Part shown: piece by piece, positions 17,501 to 27,800 of the stretch | How positions within the stretch are numbered: the first letter of the stretch is position 1 | Layout of the letters: each line of letters starts with the position of its first letter | From: Cytophagaceae bacterium | GTDB taxonomy: Bacteria > Bacteroidota > Bacteroidia > Cytophagales > Spirosomataceae | NCBI GenBank assembly: GCA_027486845.1 | Contig: JAIXOL010000068.1 | Coordinates: 42,965-106,964, forward strand | Reading direction: 5' to 3' | DNA: 64,000 nt | The notes under the pieces: generated by a model | The model's input: the letters and a program-made list of their open reading frames with translations, nothing else | The model's database searches: none | Told to the model about the DNA's origin: nothing | Made by a program: the position numbers and the translations under genes

Positions 17501-18117
17501 TGTCGCCTTAAAACAATATAATTAACAAATTACGATATTCTCAAATTATTGTCTATTTACTTTTAATTACAAATAAATTGCGTTTTTTTAGTTTATTTAA
17601 TTGTCAAATCTCTCAATTATATACGTTTTTATGACTTTTTGGGCAAATTAAGAGTCGTTTAGATAAATTTTTATTAGTATTTTTTAGTATGCTTTAATCA
17701 ATAAAAATCTAAAATCGATTGTAAAAATGTAATTAATACTCTAAAGTTTTGTTTAAGAATTTTAAAAAACACAACTATACATTCGCATTTAAACAAAATA
17801 AAAAATTTATTACGACACAAACATATAGTTTTTTGTCTAAGTTTAGAGACAAAAGAAAAGAGATAAGAGACGGTTAACATATTTAATAAAATGCTCGCTA
17901 TCAACAATTTATTGTATGTTGAATTATCGTTTTATAATGTCCTTTTACTTAAAAAAAGCTATACATTATTTGTTAAAATATTTACCAAATTTCTGTTTTT
18001 CATATATTTCTAAACTTTAGGAACAATATTGAAAGTCGTTTTTTACATTTGTATAATAATTAGCAGGACGCAGAATTCTATCTGCGTCCCTTTCGTATTT
18101 ATAAAAGCATAATTAAA
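17501..18117. other. 617-base A+T-rich gene-free region
   Basis: I see no convincing gene or known RNA. Two hairpins stand out: TTTTGTCT-AAGTTTAG-AGACAAAA (17831-17854) and GGACGCAGA...TCTGCGTCC (about 18064-18090, listed separately). TACATTTG at 18044-18051 fits the Bacteroidota -7 element and could drive mfd, but no good -33 element is at the right distance. The length is unusual for this compact genome, so an unannotated small RNA is possible. Confidence 0.5.
18064..18090 (+). terminator. GGACGCA-type hairpin in front of mfd
   Basis: GGACGCAGA and TCTGCGTCC pair perfectly around a short loop, followed by CTTTCG. It resembles a terminator and shares its GGACGCA stem with the hairpin at 28153-28179. 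It stands about 28 bases before the mfd start, so it is either the end of a small upstream transcript or a leader element. Confidence 0.55.
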
Positions 18118-21100
18118 GTGAAAGCTCACGATTTATTAAAGATTTACGAAGAGGATAGTTTTATCAAAACTCTTCTTGAAGAAATAAAATTAAAAAAGAA
18201 TCTTTACATCAAAGGTCTTTCAGGTAGTTTAGATGCCATCATTGCTGCGGTCAATTATAAGATAAATCCACAACATAATATCTTTATTTTAAGTGATAAA
18301 GAAGACGCGGCTTACTTTTATAACGATTTGCAAAATTTATTGGGTGAAGAAAATGTATATCTTTTTCCGATGTCATATAAAAAACCATATTTATATGAAG
18401 AAATTGATAATGCGAATGTACTTCAACGTTCAGAAGTTTTGAATCAACTTAATAACGAAAAGACCAATTTACTAATCGTTACTTATCCAGAAGCTCTTTC
18501 CGAAAAAGTAATTAACAGAAAGTCATTGATTGCCAATACGCTTCAAATCAAAATAGGAGAGAAGCTAGATGTAAGTTTTATTTCGGAGTTATTGATTTCA
18601 TACGATTTTGAAAAGACAGACTTTGTTTATGAGCCTGGTCAGTTCTCAATCCGTGGTGGTATTGTTGATATTTTTTCTTATGCCTCCGAATTTCCTTGTC
18701 GTATCGAGCTCTTTGGTGATGACATCGATAGTCTACGTCTTTTCAATCCAGAGTCCCAATTGTCTCTTCAATCTGTCAATCAAATAAATGTTATTCCAGA
18801 TGTTCAGAATAAACTTATTCAAGAAACTAGAGAGTCTTTTTTTAATTTTATTCGTAATAAAAGTACAATATGGATAAAAGATACTGAATTTTCTTTAGAG
18901 AGTATTGAAGAGTGTTATAATAATGTAGAACAACAATTCCACAAAATCCTAGAAAAAAGCGGCGGAATCAAAATAATTTTAAAACCAGAAGAATTGTTTG
19001 AAACCCGTAGAAGCTACTTAAACGAACTAAAAAAGTTTGATATAATTGAATTTGGTACGAAATCTTACTTCAAAGATTCGGAGAAAATGATTTTTCCATC
19101 AAAGAGCCAGCCTTCATTTAATAAAGATTTCAAACGACTAATTGATAATGTTAAGGAAAATCAAATCAATGGTATTTCAACGCTTATTACCTCAGATTCT
19201 CTCAAACAATTAAATAGACTTGAATCAATCTTTGAAGAAATTGACCCTTTGACTAAATTCCAATCCTTGGAGGTTTCACTTCGTGCGGGGTTTATTGATG
19301 AAATTACCAAAGTTGCTTGCTATACTGACCACCAAATTTTTGACCGTTATCACCGATTTAAAGTCCGTGACAAATTCAGTAAATCAAAAGCACTTACTTT
19401 AAAGGAACTGAAGTCTCTTCAAACTGGTGATTTTGTTACACATATTGATTATGGTATTGGTCGTTTTGTGGGTTTGGAGAAAATCATAGTAGGTGAAAAA
19501 GAGCAAGAAGCTGTAAGACTCATTTATCGTGACAACGATATTTTACTAGTTAATATACATTCTTTACATAAAATTGCGAAGTATTCAGGTAAAGAAGGCA
19601 CTCCGCCAACGATGAGTAAATTAGGTTCGGGAGAATGGGAAAACAAAAAATCAAAAGTTAAACGTCAAGTAAAAGATATTGCCAAAGAACTAATTTCTCT
19701 TTATGCCAAACGTCGTCTTTCTCCAGGGTTTCAGTTTTCAAAAGATGGTTTTATGCAAGCTGAATTGGAATCTTCTTTCCTTTACGAAGATACACCTGAC
19801 CAAGCAAAATCAACTGCTGATGTGAAAGACGATATGGAAAAACCATATCCAATGGATAGACTCGTTTGTGGTGACGTAGGTTTCGGAAAAACAGAAATTG
19901 CTATTCGGGCGGCCTTCAAAGCTGTGGCCGATAGCAAACAAGTTGCTGTTTTAGTACCAACAACAATTTTGGCCATGCAACACCACAAAACTTTTGCCGA
20001 ACGTCTTTCCAAATTGCCAGTTAATGTAGAGGAAATTAGTCGTTTTCGAACTGCAAAAGAAATTACGCAGACCCTCAAAAACATCAAAGATGGCAAAACA
20101 GATATTCTTATTGGTACGCACCGAATTTTAAATAAAGACATAGATTTCAAAAATCTCGGACTTTTGATTATTGATGAAGAACAAAAATTTGGTGTAAAAG
20201 CAAAAGACCGTTTGAAGGAAATCAAACATAATGTAGATGTATTGACCTTAACAGCAACACCGATACCAAGAACTTTACATTTTTCTTTATTGGGTGCAAG
20301 AGATCTTTCAATTATCTCAACACCTCCACCCAACCGCCAACCTGTAACGACTGAAGTTCATGTTTTCAAAGAAGAACTTATTAGAGATGCTATCAGCTAT
20401 GAGCTAAAACGAGGCGGACAAGTTTTCTTCGTACATAATAGAGTGAATGATATTGAGTCAATCGCCAATATTCTCCTCCGCCTTGTGCCAGATGCAAAAA
20501 TTGGTATAGCACACGGACAAATGGATGGTGATAAACTTGAAAAAGTTATGATGAAATTCATTGAAGGTGAATATGATATTCTGGTTTCAACCAATATTAT
20601 TGAGTCAGGCCTTGATATTTCAAATGCCAATACAATTATCATCAATCAAGCTCAAAATATCGGCATGTCAGACCTTCATCAGATGAGAGGTAGGGTAGGG
20701 CGTTCTAATCGAAAAGCCTTTTGTTACTTACTTACACCGCCTATTTCGTTACTTTCAAAAGATGCACGAAAACGTCTGCAAACCCTTGAAGAGTTTTCTG
20801 ATTTGGGCGATGGCTTCAAAGTTTCAATGCGAGATTTAGATATTCGTGGGGCAGGGAATCTTCTTGGAGCTGAGCAAAGTGGATTTATCAATGATTTAGG
20901 GTATGAAACTTACCACAAGATTTTGGATGAAGCTGTTCAAGAGTTAAAAGAAAATGAATTTAAAGAACTTTTCACGAAAGATTTATCTTCGGTGGTTGAT
21001 TTGCGACTTCCAGACTGTCAAATTGAAACTGATTTACAAATTATTATTCCTGAAACCTATGTAAGCAATATTTCAGAAAGACTTTCGCTTTATAATCAAT

Positions 21101-21456
21101 TGGATAACATTGAAAAAGAAGAAGAACTTCAAGAATTCCAAAGATCAATGATTGATAGATTTGGTCCAATGCCTGAGGAGGTAGAAAATCTATTAAAAAT
21201 AGCTCGAATCAGATGGAAAGCCGAACAAATTGGATTTGAAAAATTAACTTTAAAAAACAATATACTAAAAGGATACTTCGTTTCACAAGAACGAACAGAA
21301 TATTTTCAAACCGATAAGTTTGGCAAAATTCTTGATTATATTAAGAATAATCCTAAACAGTGTATGCTGAAGGAAATAAAGTCAAGACTGCTACTTACAG
21401 TAGAAAAAGTGCAATCTATCGATGTTTTAGATAAATTATTAAGTAGTATAATCTAA
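18118..21456 (+). CDS. mfd: Transcription-repair coupling factor
   Basis: A 1112-residue SF2 translocase that displaces stalled RNA polymerase and recruits nucleotide-excision repair. The order of domains is normal: UvrB-homology module at the N-terminus ('YEPGQFSIRGGIVDIFS...FGDDIDSLRLF', about 165-205), RNA-polymerase-interaction/CarD-like domain ('LKSLQTGDFVTHIDYGIGRFVGLEKI', about 437-462), RecG-like helicase with Walker A 'GDVGFGKTE' (about 585), 'DEEQKFGV' as the DEEQ box, 'LTATPIPRTLH', and 'QMRGRVGRS', then the TRCF C-terminal domain. It starts with GTG (VKAHDLLKIYEED); no ATG is available nearby. Length is family-typical. Confidence 0.97.
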   Translation: MKAHDLLKIYEEDSFIKTLLEEIKLKKNLYIKGLSGSLDAIIAAVNYKINPQHNIFILSDKEDAAYFYNDLQNLLGEENVYLFPMSYKKPYLYEEIDNANVLQRSEVLNQLNNEKTNLLIVTYPEALSEKVINRKSLIANTLQIKIGEKLDVSFISELLISYDFEKTDFVYEPGQFSIRGGIVDIFSYASEFPCRIELFGDDIDSLRLFNPESQLSLQSVNQINVIPDVQNKLIQETRESFFNFIRNKSTIWIKDTEFSLESIEECYNNVEQQFHKILEKSGGIKIILKPEELFETRRSYLNELKKFDIIEFGTKSYFKDSEKMIFPSKSQPSFNKDFKRLIDNVKENQINGISTLITSDSLKQLNRLESIFEEIDPLTKFQSLEVSLRAGFIDEITKVACYTDHQIFDRYHRFKVRDKFSKSKALTLKELKSLQTGDFVTHIDYGIGRFVGLEKIIVGEKEQEAVRLIYRDNDILLVNIHSLHKIAKYSGKEGTPPTMSKLGSGEWENKKSKVKRQVKDIAKELISLYAKRRLSPGFQFSKDGFMQAELESSFLYEDTPDQAKSTADVKDDMEKPYPMDRLVCGDVGFGKTEIAIRAAFKAVADSKQVAVLVPTTILAMQHHKTFAERLSKLPVNVEEISRFRTAKEITQTLKNIKDGKTDILIGTHRILNKDIDFKNLGLLIIDEEQKFGVKAKDRLKEIKHNVDVLTLTATPIPRTLHFSLLGARDLSIISTPPPNRQPVTTEVHVFKEELIRDAISYELKRGGQVFFVHNRVNDIESIANILLRLVPDAKIGIAHGQMDGDKLEKVMMKFIEGEYDILVSTNIIESGLDISNANTIIINQAQNIGMSDLHQMRGRVGRSNRKAFCYLLTPPISLLSKDARKRLQTLEEFSDLGDGFKVSMRDLDIRGAGNLLGAEQSGFINDLGYETYHKILDEAVQELKENEFKELFTKDLSSVVDLRLPDCQIETDLQIIIPETYVSNISERLSLYNQLDNIEKEEELQEFQRSMIDRFGPMPEEVENLLKIARIRWKAEQIGFEKLTLKNNILKGYFVSQERTEYFQTDKFGKILDYIKNNPKQCMLKEIKSRLLLTVEKVQSIDVLDKLLSSII

Positions 21457-21560
21457 TATATCATGTTTTCTAAGTAATTGATTTTCAGATTTTTACTGAA
21501 ATTTATATTGAATTACCTATTTTTACAAAACGTTTTTATTTATCAAAAATCATTCCGAAA

Positions 21561-22844
21561 ATGAAAAAACTACTTTTTAGTTCGACTGCGGTTGCATTAG
21601 CTTTCATGCTAATTCTAAGTGGTTGTTCGAGCAAAAAGAAACCTTCTAGTCTCAATCCTGGTCGCAAGAGTACAGCTACTGGTATTGGATACAACAAGAA
21701 AACCGAGAAAGGCAAAGAAGCAACAGGTTTACAAGTAAAAGACTTTAAAGGCCAACCAGCTGGGCCAAATCTTGTATTTATAGAAGGTGGCCGTTTTACG
21801 ATGGGTACTGTTGAAGAAGATATGACTTTTTCTAGAGATAACCTTGAAAGAACTGTAACAGTTTCATCTTTTTACATGGATGAAAGTGAAATTACAAATC
21901 TTAACTGGTTAGAATACCTTCATGCTGTACAAAAAGATTCTACGCAAGAATTTTATGAAACTGCCTTACCAGATACTACAGTTTGGTTAAATAAATTATC
22001 TTTCAACGACACATTCACTGATCAATACTTACGTTACCCTGGTTTCCGTATGTATCCGGTTGTGGGGGTTTCATGGGTTCAAGCTTCTGATTATTGTAAA
22101 TGGAGATCTAGAGCTGTAAATGGGGAAATGGCGGTTCGCTTTGGTGACAAAACAAAATCTAAAGGTGGTTTTGGAAAAAAATCATCTAAAGGTGCTTCTG
22201 CCCCTGAAGCACCAACTGCTAAAACTGGTGGACGTTTAGCCATAGAATCTGGTAATGTTTTACCTGATTATCGCCTGCCAACAGAAGCAGAGTGGGAATA
22301 TGCAGCCAAATCAATGATTGGTACACAGTATATGGATGAGAATCAATCAAATCAACGTATTTATCCTTGGGATGGCTCATCAATGCGTAAAAATAAAGGA
22401 AAAACTAAAGGTACAATGCTCGCTAACTTTAAGCGTGGCCGTGGTGACTATGCTGGTATTGCAGGCCACCTAAATGACAAAGGAACAATTACGGTCGACG
22501 TTTATGAATTTCCTGCAAACGATTTCGGTTTATATAACATGGCTGGAAACGTAAATGAGTGGGTTATGGACCTTTATCGTCCAAATTCATACCAAGATGT
22601 TAATGACTTGAATCCAGTTCGTCGTAATGATTTCATGGATGAAGATAAACTTTATGATAAAAAAGGATATAACTCTTTAATTGATAACAACTTAAGAGTT
22701 TATAAAGGTGGTTCGTGGAATGATGTTGCCTATTGGCTATCGCCAGGTACACGTCGTGCTTTGGATCAAGATTCTTCTACTTCTACAATTGGTTTCCGTT
22801 GTGCTATGATTGCAATCGGACCTAAAGGAAAACGTAAATTATAA
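21561..22844 (+). CDS. gldJ: GldJ-like gliding-motility lipoprotein (formylglycine-generating-enzyme fold)
   Basis: A 427-residue lipoprotein (signal MKKLLFSSTAVALAFMLILSGC, Cys22) with an SUMF1/FGE-sulfatase domain: 'PNLVFIEGGRFTMGTVEED', 'VSSFYMDESEITNLNWLEYL', 'YPVVGVSWVQASDYCKWRS', 'YRLPTEAEWEYAAKS', 'FGLYNMAGNVNEWVMDLYRP' and 'LRVYKGGSWNDVAYWLSPGTRRALDQDSSTSTIGFRCAM'. GldJ and GldK of the gliding/type IX secretion apparatus are such proteins. Here it stands alone, without gldLMN beside it, which fits GldJ rather than GldK. It is shorter than the about 560-residue GldJ of Flavobacterium. The catalytic Cys pair of true formylglycine enzymes is not evident. Confidence 0.82.
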   Translation: MKKLLFSSTAVALAFMLILSGCSSKKKPSSLNPGRKSTATGIGYNKKTEKGKEATGLQVKDFKGQPAGPNLVFIEGGRFTMGTVEEDMTFSRDNLERTVTVSSFYMDESEITNLNWLEYLHAVQKDSTQEFYETALPDTTVWLNKLSFNDTFTDQYLRYPGFRMYPVVGVSWVQASDYCKWRSRAVNGEMAVRFGDKTKSKGGFGKKSSKGASAPEAPTAKTGGRLAIESGNVLPDYRLPTEAEWEYAAKSMIGTQYMDENQSNQRIYPWDGSSMRKNKGKTKGTMLANFKRGRGDYAGIAGHLNDKGTITVDVYEFPANDFGLYNMAGNVNEWVMDLYRPNSYQDVNDLNPVRRNDFMDEDKLYDKKGYNSLIDNNLRVYKGGSWNDVAYWLSPGTRRALDQDSSTSTIGFRCAMIAIGPKGKRKL

Positions 22845-22864
22845 TCGAAATTTAGATTATTTGG

Positions 22865-22893
22865 AAAATCCCCTCCGAAAAGAGGGGATTTTT
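22865..22893. terminator. Rho-independent terminator
   Basis: AAAATCCCCTC-CGAAAA-GAGGGGATTTTT, a strong hairpin with flanking A and T tracts, between the convergent gldJ and comF-type genes. Confidence 0.88.
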
Positions 22894-22896
22894 GTT

Positions 22897-23583
22897 TTAG
22901 AAGGCTGCTGCAATTGTGATTATTGAAATTTCTTTTGCTTCGGCATTCAACAGCGTTATCCCCAAAGATTCAAGTGTTGAACCCGTTGTCAACACATCAT
23001 CCACAATTGCAATTCTTTTATTTTTTATCTTCTCAAAATCAATTACTTCAAAAATATTTTCAACATTTTGAAAACGCTCAATTCGACTCTTTTTTGTTTG
23101 GGTATCAGTATGTATGAGTCTTTTAACTGCATTTGTTTCAAAAGGTACATTTAAAGCCTCAGAAAGGCCCGCTGCAATACAATCAGCTTGGTTATAACCT
23201 CTTTGTATTAGTTTAGTTGAATGAAGTGGTACACCTATTATTAAATCAACCTTTTTTTCAAATCCAACTGTTTTTAAGTCAATTCCGTAGATTTTTCCTA
23301 AATACTTTCCAACTTCTGGTTTATTTCTATATTTTAGTTCATGCAATAATTTCTGCACTTTCCCTTTTTTAGAAAACTTTAAGAAAGTTATGGTATCTGT
23401 AACAGGAATTTTGCCCCAGAAACGATTGGAAACTTTATCAAGTTTTTGAATGTGTGAATTTGTACGTGGTAAATCAATCATGCAATTCATACAAATTAGA
23501 TTTTCTCCGCCTAAAAGGACATCTCCGCAGGCTTCGCAAGTGCGTGGGTAGATTATATCTAAAAAATGCTTAAACCATTTCAT
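22897..23583 (-). CDS. comF: ComF-family phosphoribosyltransferase-like protein
   Basis: A 228-residue protein with an N-terminal four-cysteine zinc module (CEACG at 16-20, CMNC at 31-34) and a C-terminal type I phosphoribosyltransferase fold. The PRPP-binding motif is 'RIAIVDDVLTTGSTLES'. 'LIGVPLHSTKLIQRGYNQADCIAAGLSEAL' is the ComF signature. ComF/GntX proteins take part in DNA uptake and, in some species, link to recombination factors; the exact role in Bacteroidota is unknown. It is divergent from a small unknown gene whose start is only 36 bases away, so the two share a promoter region. Confidence 0.92.
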   Translation of the reverse strand: MKWFKHFLDIIYPRTCEACGDVLLGGENLICMNCMIDLPRTNSHIQKLDKVSNRFWGKIPVTDTITFLKFSKKGKVQKLLHELKYRNKPEVGKYLGKIYGIDLKTVGFEKKVDLIIGVPLHSTKLIQRGYNQADCIAAGLSEALNVPFETNAVKRLIHTDTQTKKSRIERFQNVENIFEVIDFEKIKNKRIAIVDDVLTTGSTLESLGITLLNAEAKEISIITIAAAF

Positions 23584-23619
23584 AGTGTTTGTTTAAGTTT
23601 GTATATAAAATATCATAAA

Positions 23620-23979
23620 ATGACTCAAGAAGACAATATATTAAAAGAAAATTGGCAAACCTTACAAAGTTTCCTAAAAAACAACCTTGGTAAAAAACCA
23701 ACTGACCTCAATGGTGTATTATTTCTCATTGGTGTTCAAGAACTTGGACAAGGTAAAAAAGTTTTTACAAAAGAACAAAAACAAGACCTTATGCACATCG
23801 CAATTTGTAAGATTTTAAGTTTCGGCGGCTATTATGAACTCGAAGGCCGAGACGAAGAAGGCTGGCCACATTGGAAATTAATCGCTCCTTTACCGCATTT
23901 TGATATGCTTTCACAAGAAAAGCTACTTAAACACTTTGTTATAGAATATTTCAGAAAAGAAGTTGGTCTTCACGTTTAA
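23620..23979 (+). CDS. Conserved-looking small protein of unknown function
   Basis: A 119-residue soluble protein beginning MTQEDNILKENWQTLQ. I do not recognise the family. The sequence has the codon use and composition of a real gene, no signal peptide and no membrane segment. It is helical with a cluster of aromatic and charged residues around 'GGYYELEGRDEEGWPHWKLIAPLPHFDML' and is followed 37 bases later by xth in the same direction, so it may be co-transcribed with DNA repair. A start 18 codons upstream is possible but would overlap the divergent comF. Confidence 0.75.
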   Translation: MTQEDNILKENWQTLQSFLKNNLGKKPTDLNGVLFLIGVQELGQGKKVFTKEQKQDLMHIAICKILSFGGYYELEGRDEEGWPHWKLIAPLPHFDMLSQEKLLKHFVIEYFRKEVGLHV

Positions 23980-24016
23980 ATTAGTCTAAACCTTATAAAA
24001 ATATCAAAAAATCAAA

Positions 24017-24778
24017 ATGAAAATTATTTCATACAATGTCAACGGAGTGCGTTCGGCAATTAATAAAGGCTTAATTACTTGGTTAAAAACTAATAATCCT
24101 GATATTTTATGTTTACAAGAAATAAAACTCTCAGAAACAGAATTAGTTAGTCCACTTTTTGAAGAACTTGGCTATTATTGTTTTTGGTATCCTGCCCAAA
24201 AACGTGGTTATAGCGGGGTGGCTATTTTAACTAAAGTAAAACCAAACAATGTTCAATACGGAATCGGAAAATCCTTATTTGATGATGAAGGTAGAATTCT
24301 ACGAGCCGATTTCGATACATTTTCTATTTTAAGTATGTATTTTCCATCTGGTTCATCAGGCGATGATCGTCAAGGTTTGAAAATGATTTTTCTAGATGAT
24401 TTTTACATTTACATAAATGAACTTCAAAAAGAATTTCCAAATTTAATTATAAGCGGTGACGTAAATATCTGTCATCGGGAGATTGATATCCATAATCCTA
24501 AGGGTAATGCAAATTCGTCAGGTTTTTTACCCGAAGAACGAGCATGGGTTGGCAAATTTCTTGACAATGGTTACGTTGATTCTTTTAGACATTTCAATCA
24601 GGAACCACATCATTATACTTGGTGGTCATATCGGGCAGGAGCAAAACAGAAAAACTTAGGTTGGCGTATTGATTATCACTTTACTACCGAGAGTATGAAA
24701 AATCGTTTAGAAAGTGCCATTATCCACCCGGATCAATTGATGTCTGACCATTGTCCAATTGAATTAAACTTGCTTTAA
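24017..24778 (+). CDS. xth: Exodeoxyribonuclease III
   Basis: A 253-residue Mg-dependent AP endonuclease/3'-exonuclease for base-excision repair. The endonuclease/exonuclease/phosphatase motifs are clear: 'MKIISYNVNGVRSAINKGL', 'CLQEIKLSETEL' (metal-binding Glu), 'SGVAILTK', 'SGDVNICHREIDIHNPK' (catalytic Asp/Asn), 'YTWWSYRAGAKQKNLGWRIDYHF' and 'SDHCPIEL' (catalytic Asp-His). Length matches bacterial ExoIII. The next gene starts 24 bases downstream. Confidence 0.95.
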   Translation: MKIISYNVNGVRSAINKGLITWLKTNNPDILCLQEIKLSETELVSPLFEELGYYCFWYPAQKRGYSGVAILTKVKPNNVQYGIGKSLFDDEGRILRADFDTFSILSMYFPSGSSGDDRQGLKMIFLDDFYIYINELQKEFPNLIISGDVNICHREIDIHNPKGNANSSGFLPEERAWVGKFLDNGYVDSFRHFNQEPHHYTWWSYRAGAKQKNLGWRIDYHFTTESMKNRLESAIIHPDQLMSDHCPIELNLL

Positions 24779-24802
24779 AAATTTATTAAACCTTATACTA
24801 TT

Positions 24803-27800
24803 ATGTCAACATCTGTAAAACCTATTTTTGAAAAAATAGACGATTACAAAAGGAAGTATTATAAAAACCTGCTTATCAAAGGTGCTTTATTTACTTTAGC
24901 TTTGATATTCTCTGCCTTCTTATTAGTTAGTACAGTCGAATATTTCGGTCGTTTTAACTCAATCATTCGAGCAGTTTTATTTTTTAGTTTTCTCGGAATG
25001 GTTATTTATTCACTTTTTGCATGGGTCATTAAGCCTTTACTTTATCTTTTTCATTTCAACGAGCCACTTACTTATGAGAAAGCTGCGAATGAAATCGGCA
25101 AGTTTTTCCCAGAAATAGGAGATAGGCTTCTAAATACACTTCAACTTTCACAACTTTCTGACAAAGAAAACTCTTTACTACAAGCGAGTATTAGTCAGAA
25201 AGCTGATGAATTGCGTTTCGTAAAATTTGCTGACGCCATAAAAATTGATGAAAATAGGAAATACCTCAAATATACTTTTCCGCCATTATTACTTATTATT
25301 TTGATTTCGGCTATTTCTCCTAAGTTTTTTAAAAGTAGTACCGAACGTATCGTCTATTTTCAGAAAGATTTTGCCGAAGAAGCACCTTTTAAGTTTAAAA
25401 TCACAAATGAGGAATTAAAAGCTGTAAAAAACGAAGATTTCAATCTAAATCTTTCACTTATTGGCAATGCTATTCCCGAAGCTGTTTATTTGGTAGCCAA
25501 TGACCGAAAGTTTAAAATGAATTCTGTTGATAACAAGAATTATACTTTTACTTTTTCAAAGGTTCAAAATCCAGTTGACTTTCACTTTTTGGCATCAGGT
25601 TTTAAATCAAATGAATTTGAACTTGAATTAATTAATCGTCCAAATTTACTTTCTTTTGATGTTTCTTTGAATTATCCTTCTTATTTGAATAAATCTAACG
25701 ATGTCTTTGACAATGTTGGAAACCTTGTTGTTCCAGAGGGAACAACCGTAGAATGGAATTTTAGAGCTGCAAATACAGATTCTTTGTATTTGTTATTTGA
25801 AAACGAACCAAAATATCTATCAAAGGATGGATTTGGAGATAACTTTTCTTATGTTCGTCGGTTAAAAAACTCATCTTCTTATAAAATTCAGCTTAAAAAT
25901 GAATTTAGTAGTAATCGTGAAAACATTGATTTTTACATTAATGTGATTCCAGACAAATATCCGCAGATTCAACTTGAACAAATTCGCGATACTACACTCT
26001 TCAATTACATAGTTTTAGGAGGAAATATTAATGATGATTATGGTTTGGCTCAATTTAAGCTTTTCTATCGTCCTGTACATAATTTAACCCAAAGCCAAGC
26101 ACCTGCTTTTACTTCGGTTGATGTTGCTTTTAATAAAACGCAAGTTTCCCAAAGTTTCTATTACCAATTTCCTTTAAACGATTTAAAACTTAACCCAGGC
26201 GAGAAAGTTGAGTACTTTTTACAGCTTTGGGACAATGACGGCGTGAATGGCTCTAAAAGCACAAAAACACCCGTTCTGACATTTGCTTTACCTTCTGCTA
26301 AGAATTATGACGCCGAAGTAGAAAAAGCAACAGAGAAGACTGAAAATATGCTTGAAAAGCTTAATGAGAAATCTAAGAAACTAAAGAATGACCTCAATAA
26401 CTTAGAGAATAAGCTAAAGAGTAAAAAAGATTTAGATTTTCAAGAGAAAAAACAATTGGAAGAATTGCTTAAAAAACGTGATGAGCTAATGTCAGAAATG
26501 AAAGCCATGCAAGAGCAGTTTGAAAAAATGCAGGAAAAGACCAATCGTTTTCAACAACAATCTCCCGAACTCCAGAAAAAAATGGATCAACTCAAAAAGT
26601 TGATGGAAGAAATCATGAATGATGAATCCAATAAAATGTATGAAGAGTTAAAAAATATGATGGAAAAGGGTTTAGATGAAAAAACTGTTGAACAACTCGA
26701 AAAGCTTAAAAACAAAGAGCGTAATATGGATAAAGATATTGACCGTACGCTTAAACTTTTCAAACAGCTTCAAATGCAACAGAAGGTAGAGAAAACTGCT
26801 AATGAACTAGAGAAACTTGCCGAGAAACAAGATAAATTGGGTGATGAATCTCAGAAAAATGAGAAAGAGCAAAATCAACAACAAAAGGATGCTAAGAATG
26901 AAGCATTAAAAAAAGAGCAAGAAAAACTCTCAAATGAGTTTGAAGAGAAGAAAGAACAAATGAAAGACATCGAAGAATTGAGCAAAGAACTCAAGAAAGA
27001 ATTCGATGAACAGAAAGAAGAACAACAAGACATTTCGGAAGAACAAGAAAAATCTGAAGAACAACTAGACCAAAAGCAGAATAGTGCTGCATCTAAGAGT
27101 CAAAAGAAAGCTGCTTCAAAAATGAAGAAGATGGCTCAGAAAATGAAAGAGTCGATGCAGTCACAAGAAATGAAAGAAATGGATGAAGATATGGATGCTT
27201 TAAGAGCGATTTTGGAGAATCTTGTTAAACTATCTTTCGACCAAGAAAAGATTATGAAAGATTTTCGCATTATGAATGTTGCTGATCCACGTTTCGTGAA
27301 ACTATCACAGGAGCAATTAAAGATTCAAGATGATGCAAAAATGATTGAGGATAGTTTGTATTCTTTAGCAAAGAGAGTGCTTCAAATTCAATCTTTCGTG
27401 ACAAAAGAAGTTACTTCTATGCGTAACTCAATGGATGAAAGCGTTAAATTTATTAAAGAGCGTAAATTGAATGTTGCTTCCGCAAAACAACAATTTTCTA
27501 TGACTTCAATTAATAATCTCGCTTTGATGCTCAGCGATACCTTCAGCCAAATGCAACAAATGATGGCCAATGCAATGCCCGGTTCTGGTAAAAAAGGCAA
27601 GAAAGGACAAAAACCTTCTCCAATGTCAATGGGTGATAAGCAAGATGAGATAAATAAGAGAATGGAGAAAATGGGTAAGGCAGGTCAAGGCAGTAGAGGT
27701 TTGTCTGAAGAAGCTGCCAAACTTGCACAAGAGCAGTCAGAACTAAGAAAACGTATTCAGCAAATGCAAGATGAATTAAAAGGCACTGATGCGGGTAAAA

